Position numbers and translations under genes: made by a program. Below the pieces are notes generated by a model. The model was given only the letters and a program-made list of their open reading frames with translations, ran no database searches and was not told the DNA's origin. Positions 1-6,103 of a stretch of 8,242 nt of DNA are shown one piece after another (within the stretch, counting starts at the first letter, position 1; each line of letters starts with the position of its first letter). Source of the DNA: an uncultured Campylobacteraceae bacterium (GTDB lineage Bacteria; Campylobacterota; Campylobacteria; Campylobacterales; Arcobacteraceae); contig CAJXPH010000119.1 in NCBI GenBank assembly GCA_913057765.1, positions 1 through 8,242 on the forward strand. The letters run 5' to 3'.

Positions 1-38
1 TCTGGTCTCGTGGGCTCGGAGATGTGTATAAGAGACAG
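1..38. other. Illumina Nextera adapter contamination at the contig end
   Basis: Positions 5-38 match the Nextera transposase read-2 adapter from memory: GTCTCGTGGGCTCGG (5-19) followed by the 19-base Tn5 mosaic end, AGATGTGTATAAGAGACAG (20-38). Bases 1-4 (TCTG) sit where the last four bases of an i7 index would lie. The block is much richer in GC than everything after it, and translation of the gene on the minus strand makes sense only up to base 39. This is a library artefact and not a mobile element. The true sequence starts at base 39. Confidence 0.97.
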
Positions 39-1798
39 AAATTATTTGTTTTAATAAAATCAAAAGATTCATAAATATTACCAAAAGTACTTATTTCAAT
101 CATGAAACTTTCATCATTAAAAGTTAAAAAATTCTTTAAAAAATTGTTAATATTTTCATCAATTGATGGCTTAGGTAAAGGTATTTCAATCTCTTTTTCT
201 TCTATTTCTTCTTTTAAAATATCTTTTTCTTCTTTTTTAACTTCTTCTTTTTTTGAGTCTAATGATATTTTACTACCATCTCTTACAAAAATATTCTTTT
301 TATAATCACTTTTAGAGAAATCAATGAATTTTGTATCTTCAGGATCCACATCAAAGAAAGTACTTAAATCACCAGTAATTTCTAAAAGATTAAAGAAGTC
401 TGTTACATGACTTTTTTCATATTTAACTAATTCTGTTTCTGCAGAATTAAGTTGTTTTTGACCTGAAATCAATACTTGTAAATCTTGTTCACCAAGTTTA
501 AATGCATCCCAATATGCACTAACCATTACTCTAGATGCCTTAACTTCATTAATAGTACTTTTTAATGCCTCTTTTACAGATTCTACTGAAGTATGGATTT
601 TTGATAAGTTCCATTTCATTTTTCGTTTTTCTTCTGCTAATCTATATTTTAAATCTCTAATACTACTACTTGCTTCTAAAACTTTATTTTTATCTCTACC
701 ACCATTAAAAATATTATACGATAATTTAATCTTACCATTGACATCTCTTTCTTCTTCTTCTAAATCTTCTGCATCCATTGTTTTTTTATAAGATAATTCA
801 AAGTCAAGTTTCGGTTTAAATGAAGATTCTAATTTTTTTTGTTTGAATTTTTCAGCTTCAATACTTCTATAATAATTAATTAAATTTCGATTTCTTTCTA
901 AAGATCTTTCAAATATATCATCAAAACTACTAATAGACACATCAAAATTCATTTCATAAGGTAAAGTCTTTTCAAAATCAATACCTGCTATATATTCATA
1001 ATATCTCAAAGATTCAATAAATTTTGATTTTACTTTTACTAGTTTAGTCATTGCATTTGCAACACTTGCTTTTATTGAAGTTAAGTCACCAATCGAAGCT
1101 GCACCATTATCATACTTAATCGTAACAATTTCTAGGATTTTATTTAGCTTTTTCATGTTTCGTTCATTTACCATAACTGAACGATTAGCAAAAACAACAC
1201 CAAAATAGGCTTTTATTGACTTTTTGATTTCTGAATCTAGAGTGATTCTGTATTGATTTTTTGCAACTTCAAGTTTCTTAGCAACACTTTTTACATCAAA
1301 ATTAGTTGCTCCACCTGAATAAATATTTTGTCTTAAAACAAATTTATAGTTTTTATCATTAAAAAATTTGAATTTGTCTGTATCCTCAGAACCAGGGAAA
1401 CTTCTAGTCTTTCCTCTATTATATTCAAAATCTATTGTTGGATAATAATTAGATAAAGCATTCTTAACTTTAATTTCAAATTGAACAACTTTTTCTCGTG
1501 AAGATTTTAATAAATCACTATGAGATAAAGTTTCTAGGACAGTATCAATCAATTTGACTTTTGTATATTTTGAAGTATCTATATCTGCTTCATATGAATC
1601 AAGTTTTTTTGTTTTTATTGATGTAATATTATTTGAATAATCTTTTTTTACAGAATCTAAAGGTGTTATTTTACCCTCAATTTTATTTAATTTTTTAGGT
1701 TTTTGAAGGTTTAAATCTCCATTCTCATCATCGAGTGCATATGATGATGTAAAAATTAATAAAAAAATTAATAAATATCCTATTAATAAATTTTTCAC
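39..1798 (-). CDS. TolC/LapE-family type I secretion outer-membrane channel, 3' end missing
   Basis: Outer-membrane exit duct of a type I secretion system, expected to form a trimeric barrel with a periplasmic helical tunnel. The reading frame is open without a stop from a GTG at 1798 to the adapter junction (586 codons), so the C-terminus is lost with the contig end. GTG is chosen because AGGA lies ten bases upstream (1812-1809) and a signal peptide follows at once: M-K-N, a hydrophobic stretch, then SYA with probable cleavage after residue 21. The two internal repeats of the TolC fold are visible: QNIYSGGAT (about 158-165) with YDNGAASIGDL (229-239), then YNIFNGGRD (361-369) with FKLGEQDL (433-440). 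The channel body seems to end near residue 485 (NLLEITGDL). At least 100 more residues follow: a Lys/Glu-rich linker (about 516-539), a Pro-containing turn, and a short strand-helix stretch that could begin a SPOR-like domain. The GTG overlaps the stop of the upstream MotB-like gene by one base (TAGTG), implying translational coupling. Family certain; extension function unknown. Confidence 0.93.
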
Positions 1799-1800
1799 TA
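1796..1800 (-). promoter_or_regulatory. TAGTG stop/start overlap coupling the MotB-like and TolC genes
   Basis: The TAG stop of the MotB-like gene (1800-1798) and the GTG start of the TolC-like gene (1798-1796) share one base. An AGGA at 1812-1809, inside the end of the MotB-like coding region, is the likely ribosome-binding site for GTG, with ten bases between. This arrangement is typical of termination-reinitiation and suggests that the motor subunit and the pore are made in linked amounts. Confidence 0.75.
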
Positions 1801-2565
1801 TCTTTTTATCCTAATAACTAAATATCCATTTTGTTCATTTATTTCTTCTTTAACTTTTGTACTTGATAATAAATCAATTCGTACATCTTTCTTTTCATAA
1901 CCTAGTTTTCTAATTAAGTTTCTAGCTCCAATTGATCTTGCAAGAGATATCTGTTTTGCAATTGTCGCACTAGCCTGACCTTTTACATCTGCTGCATTTA
2001 TAAGGATTTTATGTTTTTTATATTTTGTTTTTATTTCTTTTATAAATATTTTTAATTTCTTTGTAATATCATTATCAAAGAATATTTCATTGCCTTTAAA
2101 GGTAATAATAAAATATTCATCTGCAGCAAAGATTGTCTGTTTTGAATTTTTATCATCGTCTTTTCTATCAGCAATATCAATACCACCAGATTCAATTTTA
2201 GCTTCTTTCTTTTCCTTAGCTTTTACAACTCTTTCTTCAATAATCTTTTTTAATCTGACTATTTCCTGTTTCATTTGTTCAACAACAATAGGAGGATTAG
2301 GTTGTTTTTGTGTAGATGCTTCTGTTTTTGATTCAGTCTGTTTTACAACCTCTTCAGTTATTTGAACAAGTTTGGGATTGTCATTTAAAATTAAATCATC
2401 TGTAGCAATTGAACCTGTATATGAAATTTTATACTTAAACTGTGCATAATATCCTAGGTTTACAAGAACAACTAGTAAAAATAAGAGCATAACCAAAATA
2501 ACCGATGAAAAGATATCAACGAAGGCAGGCCAAGGGTTAAATTCTTCTTCACATCTTTTTGACAT
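1798..2565 (-). CDS. MotB/ZorB-like motor subunit with OmpA-like peptidoglycan-binding domain
   Basis: A 255-residue inner-membrane protein with the layout of MotB, ZorB or TolR-type partners of a proton channel. Residues 1-14 are a short cytoplasmic N-terminus (NPWPAF motif). A single TM helix follows at about 15-38 with Asp17 near its cytoplasmic end, the position of the proton-carrying Asp in this superfamily. A periplasmic linker rich in Thr, Gln and Lys (about 50-92) leads to a charged, probably helical stretch (93-125) and an OmpA-like domain (about 145-255). In that domain FFDNDI matches the strand before the first helix. The usual GHTD motif is replaced by NAADVKG, keeping Asp193, and the usual LSxxRA becomes ISLAR, keeping Arg210 at the expected 12-residue distance from Gly222. 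These are the two residues that normally hold diaminopimelate, so cell-wall anchoring remains plausible. The ribosome-binding site is weak, with no AGGA in the 20-base gap after the MotA-like gene. It is not a flagellar MotB by context. Family level confident; role inferred. Confidence 0.87.
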   Translation of the reverse strand: MSKRCEEEFNPWPAFVDIFSSVILVMLLFLLVVLVNLGYYAQFKYKISYTGSIATDDLILNDNPKLVQITEEVVKQTESKTEASTQKQPNPPIVVEQMKQEIVRLKKIIEERVVKAKEKKEAKIESGGIDIADRKDDDKNSKQTIFAADEYFIITFKGNEIFFDNDITKKLKIFIKEIKTKYKKHKILINAADVKGQASATIAKQISLARSIGARNLIRKLGYEKKDVRIDLLSSTKVKEEINEQNGYLVIRIKR

Positions 2566-2585
2566 ATGCTATTAAACCAATTTAA

Positions 2586-3737
2586 TTATTTTGATTCTAG
2601 TTTATCAATTCTATTATTCATAGTATTGATCAGCTCTAAAAGCAACTTATTATTCTCTTCTTGTAATATAAGACTTTTTTTAACAGATCTATGTTCTGCT
2701 AAAATTACATTTGAAATTTCTTGAAGTGATTCTTCCATCATTGATGCATTTGAAAATTGATTTACATTAAGTTCTCGTAGGTTATTTACAACACTTTCAA
2801 GTAATACTGATTCTTTTTCAGTACTTCTATTTGTATTTGATAAATTTTCAGTAATTAAATTATATATATCCTCTGAAGATTTATTTGACTTTTCCAATTT
2901 ATCAGTAAAGTCTCCCATCGTATCAACAAAAACATCCATAAATCCATTTGGTAGATTCATTGAATTGCTATTTGGAGATTGAGAACCTCCAGATGTTAAA
3001 CCTAGATTTGCAGCTTGTGCATCTTCTAAAATATCAGAAGATTGGCTATCAATAATTTTACCTTTTAGCCAATCTTCAACGTCGTCTAAAAAGGCTGCTT
3101 GATTTCTTGTTAAAATATATTGCATAACATTTAAGATAACAGCGGAAGCTACACCAAATAATGAAGAAGCAAATCCAATTGACATTCCACCAAGAGGTCC
3201 AGAGAATTTAGTCATTACTTCACCAATATCAATGTCATCCCCTCCAAAAGATAAAATAATTGCTCCCATTTCATCAATTGCTACTAAAAGACCTGTAAAT
3301 GTACCAAAAAGTCCTAACATAAGAGATGTACCAACAAAGAAACTTGTATATCCTTTTTGATTGAAAAACTGGTCACTTAACCAATCACTTACATCTTTAG
3401 CTTCACTTTGAGTGAAATATAAAACACCTTTTTTAGCCCGTTTATTAAACATATGTGCAATTGTTGCGGGGAATACTCCCGTGATTCCTTGTAAGTAAAA
3501 CTCTAAAGCCTGACCTTTTTTATATGCAAGTATTCCAAACGTTCCAGAAAGCATTGTAAGCTTTATTGCTGCTTGATAAAGAACTAAAAGTCCTATTGAG
3601 AAGATTGTAAGAATAGCAACATTAAAAGTTAAAGTTGCAAAGAAAAAAGACAGAACTACATCAATATTTGAAAAAATAAGGAAAACTAAAAAAAGAATAA
3701 ATATAAAATATATTTTTAATATTTTAATACGTCTCAT
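2586..3737 (-). CDS. MotA/TolQ/ExbB (ZorA-like) proton-channel subunit with long coiled-coil tail
   Basis: A 383-residue inner-membrane protein that should form the pentameric ion channel around the MotB-like dimer encoded next. Four TM helices are visible at about 8-24, 33-60, 132-157 and 183-209, with a cytoplasmic loop between the second and third. TM3 carries GLFGTFTGLL (142-151) and TM4 GGMSIGFASSLFG (183-195). These are the family's conserved small/polar faces; Thr146, Thr148 and Ser186 are candidates for the proton path. After TM4 comes a cytoplasmic tail of about 170 residues: an acidic segment (217-240), a flexible Gly/Ser/Asn-rich linker (247-264), then heptad-like helices to the C-terminus. 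Such a tail is absent from ExbB and TolQ and recalls ZorA, though much shorter. The start at 3737 has AAGG six bases upstream, and this site overlaps the stop of the Cache gene (11-base gap), indicating one transcript. No flagellar, Tol-Pal or Ton partner genes are nearby. Superfamily confident; the ZorA-like subgroup is my reading of motifs. Confidence 0.88.
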   Translation of the reverse strand: MRRIKILKIYFIFILFLVFLIFSNIDVVLSFFFATLTFNVAILTIFSIGLLVLYQAAIKLTMLSGTFGILAYKKGQALEFYLQGITGVFPATIAHMFNKRAKKGVLYFTQSEAKDVSDWLSDQFFNQKGYTSFFVGTSLMLGLFGTFTGLLVAIDEMGAIILSFGGDDIDIGEVMTKFSGPLGGMSIGFASSLFGVASAVILNVMQYILTRNQAAFLDDVEDWLKGKIIDSQSSDILEDAQAANLGLTSGGSQSPNSNSMNLPNGFMDVFVDTMGDFTDKLEKSNKSSEDIYNLITENLSNTNRSTEKESVLLESVVNNLRELNVNQFSNASMMEESLQEISNVILAEHRSVKKSLILQEENNKLLLELINTMNNRIDKLESK

Positions 3738-3748
3738 ATATTACCTTT

Positions 3749-4702
3749 TTAAAACATGAATAGTAATATTGAAATTACTAAACCAAGTGCGACTGTAGTT
3801 ACAGTTTTTGTCATATTATTAACAATATTTACAAAAGCACCACTTCCTTCAACTGTTTCACCAAGGATAATTACACCCATAATATTTCCATTAATATCTG
3901 AAATTTCATGTGCTGCCCTGAAGTATGTATCATCTACTGAATAACCAACTTCAAGCATATTTTGATATTCTTCTTTTCCTGATTCAATTATCTTTGCAAA
4001 AAATTGACCATCATATTTAAGTTCTTCAACATATACTGTGTCAAGAACTTTTCTATATTTACCGTTTCTAGATTTTATTGATAATTGATTCAACATTCTT
4101 TCTTCAAGTAAAAGAAGGAAGATTGTATCATCTCTTGAATATTCTTGTTTAAAAGTATGTAATTCTTCTCTTAATTCTATAATACCGATTAATATGTCAT
4201 CTTTAATAATTGGTTCAATATAAATATAAAATATCCCATCTTGTAAAACTTCAACACCAAAGGTTTTTGATTTAGAAGATATTACAGAATTTACGCTATT
4301 TCTATATTGATTAATTTGATTGAGAATTGGATAGAAACTAATTTGTAATGTTTCAAATCCTGTTTTCCTAAAATTTACATTGTATTCAGAAATCTTACTT
4401 CCTAGAGCAATTAAATCATTTTTTTCAATATTATCTATTAAAAAATTATTTGTTTGTAAAGTAAGCAATATTTTTTTAAAGTTTTCTTCTTTTTTATGAA
4501 CTCTATTTTTATAATTTTTCACATAGTTTGTAGAGATATTTTTATACACATCTTTTGAAACATCTTCTGTCAAATGTGTAAGAATGTACAGACATAAAAA
4601 AATACCAACAATTGAAAGAACCCCAAGGATAGTAAACCACAATCCTTTATTCTTTTTTAAATTTTTTAACGAATTCTGAAGAAATTTAAAGAAGCTAAAC
4701 AT
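3749..4702 (-). CDS. Double-Cache-like membrane sensor without a cytoplasmic output domain
   Basis: A 317-residue protein with an N-terminal TM helix (about 21-43), a periplasmic domain (about 44-295) and a second TM helix (about 300-317) that runs to the last residue. The periplasmic part resembles the dCache_3-type sensor of methyl-accepting chemotaxis proteins: a long first helix, then GFETLQISFYP (115-125), FGVEVLQDGIFYIYIEPI (148-165) and a strand ending GIIELREEL. The membrane-distal half is followed by a second half ending NGNIMGVIILGE (271-282). Members usually continue into HAMP and signalling or GGDEF domains; here the frame stops (TAA at 3751-3749) directly after TM2, so any signal must pass to another membrane protein. 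ATG at 4702 is the only start available, since an in-frame stop lies at 4732-4730. No normal AGGA precedes it, only GGGG (4711-4708). It sits directly before the motor genes, which are its most likely partners. Cache assignment is from pattern recognition and moderately sure; ligand unknown. Confidence 0.78.
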   Translation of the reverse strand: MFSFFKFLQNSLKNLKKNKGLWFTILGVLSIVGIFLCLYILTHLTEDVSKDVYKNISTNYVKNYKNRVHKKEENFKKILLTLQTNNFLIDNIEKNDLIALGSKISEYNVNFRKTGFETLQISFYPILNQINQYRNSVNSVISSKSKTFGVEVLQDGIFYIYIEPIIKDDILIGIIELREELHTFKQEYSRDDTIFLLLLEERMLNQLSIKSRNGKYRKVLDTVYVEELKYDGQFFAKIIESGKEEYQNMLEVGYSVDDTYFRAAHEISDINGNIMGVIILGETVEGSGAFVNIVNNMTKTVTTVALGLVISILLFMF

Positions 4703-4819
4703 ATAAACCCCGCGATTATAACTTAAAAGTTATTTATAATAGTGAAATTTAACTTTTATTTTAATGAAAAAATAATGATATTAACTAATTAAATGAAAAG
4801 TTATTTGATTATTTTTGAA
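4703..4819 (-). promoter_or_regulatory. Intergenic region with alternating inverted repeats and promoter-like elements
   Basis: This is the only long gap within the operon (117 bases) and a probable site for an internal promoter or control of the Cache-motor-TolC part. The 8-base motif AAAAGTTA occurs on the plus strand at 4725-4732 and 4796-4803 and on the minus strand at 4757-4750. A near-perfect palindrome, ATAACTT-AA-AAGTTAT, occupies 4718-4733. On the minus strand TATAAT (4720-4715) matches the sigma-70 -10 consensus but would give an almost leaderless mRNA; TATAAA (4738-4733) would leave a leader of about 20 bases. The repeats could be operator half-sites, or alternative hairpins in RNA. 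In such AT-rich sequence chance matches are common, so promoter placement is tentative. Confidence 0.45.
4718..4733. repeat. 16-base interrupted palindrome, operator-like
   Basis: ATAACTT and its exact reverse complement AAGTTAT are separated by two A residues on the plus strand. The palindrome overlaps the minus-strand TATAAT and ends 16 bases before the ATG of the Cache gene, a position suited to repressor binding. It has no following T-run on the minus strand, so it does not look like an intrinsic terminator. Confidence 0.5.
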
Positions 4820-6094
4820 TTATTGTTCAATTAATGCATTTTTCCCTATATTCTTAAGTGGTTTAATAATATATTGGAGAATAGTTTTCTTTCCAGTTAA
4901 TATATTTACATTGGCAACCATACCAGGAAGAATTGGTAAATCTGGTGCAAATTGATTAGCCTCTGCTTTTACTTTTATTAAATAGAAAACATTACCATTT
5001 CTATCTTCAAAAGAATCAGGTGAAATAGAAATCACTTTGCCATTTAATAATCCATATTTTGAAAAATCGTAAGCAGTAATTTCAACTGATACTTCTTGAC
5101 CACTCCAAATCAATGCTCGGTCTGAAGTATTTACCCTAGCTTCAATAGTTAAAGAATCTTCAATAGGAGTAATCTCTGCCATTTTATCACCAGCTTTTAC
5201 AATACCCCCAACAGTATAAAAATAAAGCTTATTAATAATACCATTTACAGGAGACACTACTTCTTTTCTGAGTTCTCTATCTGTATTTGCTTTATTTTTT
5301 TCTATTTGTTTATTTATTTCTGCTTTGATTACAGAATATCTTTGTAAATGTTTTGATCGAATATCTGATTTTACAGTTTTTATTTTTCCTCTTGCTTCTT
5401 GAATTTCTTCTTGAATAATAGGAATACTATTTCTAGTCTCTGAGAGTTTTGTAACAATGCTTTGCTTTTTTGAAAGTTCACCTATATATTCTTTTTTAGA
5501 TACTACTTTTTTCTTATAAAGTGATTCAAGAATTTTCATATTTGCTTGTGCCAAATTTAGTTCGAGACTAAGATTTTCAAACTTGGTTTGAGCTTCTTTT
5601 AATTTGAATTTTTTTTGTCTTAATTGATCATTAGCAATTTTTATTTTAGTTTCTCTATTCTCTAAATCTTCGTTGAAAATACGTTTTTCATTCTCAATAA
5701 TATCGGGAATACTTGAAGTAAGTTCTTCAGGAAATAATATTTCTTCTTTTTCATCAATAGAAGCTTTTAGTCTAAAGGCACTAGATTTAAAAGCTAATAA
5801 ATCTATTTCTTTTGATTTTAAATCTGCTTTAAAAAATTCATTTGAAAGAGTATAAATAATTTGCCCTTTATTAACAGTATCACCCTCTTTTACTCTAATA
5901 TTAGAGATTATACCACCTTCAAAATTTTGAAGAATTTTAGTTTGGCCAGAAGGAACAACTTTACCCGTTCCTCGTACAACTTCATCTATTTCACTTAAGA
6001 AAGACCAAGTAATAAAAGCAATAAAAAATAACATTATTGGAACTACTGAGACATAATAATTCCATCTTGTTTCTTCAAATAATTTATTATTCAT
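4820..6094 (-). CDS. HlyD/LapC-family type I secretion periplasmic adaptor
   Basis: Membrane-fusion protein that bridges the inner-membrane ABC exporter and the TolC-type pore. The 424-residue length is normal for the family. A short cytoplasmic N-terminus precedes one TM helix (about 14-34), then the first half of the lipoyl domain with the characteristic LQNFEGGIISNIRVKEGDTV (55-74). A long charged alpha-helical hairpin fills about 90-277. The second lipoyl half is at about 278-310 (VVSPVNGIINKL ... VKAGD), followed by the beta-barrel domain. The C-terminal signature PGMVANVNILTGKKT (390-404) with QYIIKPL is typical of RTX-exporter adaptors. ATG at 6094 lies nine bases after the stop of the ABC gene, with a weak AGAAG site between, so the two are cotranscribed. 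Identification as a type I adaptor is firm; assignment to the LapC-like adhesin-export subgroup comes from the neighbours. Confidence 0.95.
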   Translation of the reverse strand: MNNKLFEETRWNYYVSVVPIMLFFIAFITWSFLSEIDEVVRGTGKVVPSGQTKILQNFEGGIISNIRVKEGDTVNKGQIIYTLSNEFFKADLKSKEIDLLAFKSSAFRLKASIDEKEEILFPEELTSSIPDIIENEKRIFNEDLENRETKIKIANDQLRQKKFKLKEAQTKFENLSLELNLAQANMKILESLYKKKVVSKKEYIGELSKKQSIVTKLSETRNSIPIIQEEIQEARGKIKTVKSDIRSKHLQRYSVIKAEINKQIEKNKANTDRELRKEVVSPVNGIINKLYFYTVGGIVKAGDKMAEITPIEDSLTIEARVNTSDRALIWSGQEVSVEITAYDFSKYGLLNGKVISISPDSFEDRNGNVFYLIKVKAEANQFAPDLPILPGMVANVNILTGKKTILQYIIKPLKNIGKNALIEQ

Positions 6095-6103
6095 TTTTCT
6101 TCT

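Noticed and set aside
20..38. A Tn5-family transposon end
   Set aside because: The mosaic end is preceded directly by the Nextera adapter part, so it is a library artefact.
190..250. A TTC-type microsatellite
   Set aside because: The irregular CTT/TTC pattern is explained by Lys/Glu codons of the TolC-like tail and has no fixed repeat unit.
102..305. A 67-codon open frame on the plus strand
   Set aside because: It is antisense to the Lys/Glu-rich tail of the TolC-like gene; the Ser/Phe-rich product reflects that composition and no ribosome-binding site precedes it.
833..840. Homopolymer tracts (8 T here, several of 7) as phase-variable switches
   Set aside because: Such runs are common in coding DNA this AT-rich, all frames are intact, and no long G/C tract typical of Campylobacterota phase variation is present.
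2090..2365. A 91-codon open frame on the plus strand
   Set aside because: It is antisense to the well-supported MotB-like gene and its product is a Ser/Phe-rich low-complexity sequence, which is the usual mirror of Lys/Glu-rich coding DNA.
1798..3737. A Zorya anti-phage defence system
   Set aside because: The motor pair resembles ZorAB, but no ZorC, ZorD helicase or ZorE nuclease gene is present and the flanking genes are type I secretion components.
1798..3737. Flagellar MotAB or Tol-Pal/Ton energy genes
   Set aside because: The MotA-like tail, the divergent OmpA motif and the absence of flagellar, TolA/TolB/Pal or TonB genes argue against these.
4718..4757. An intrinsic terminator between the adaptor and Cache genes
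   Set aside because: The stems are made only of A and T pairs and no T-run follows on the minus strand; the next bases are GC-rich (CGCGGGG).
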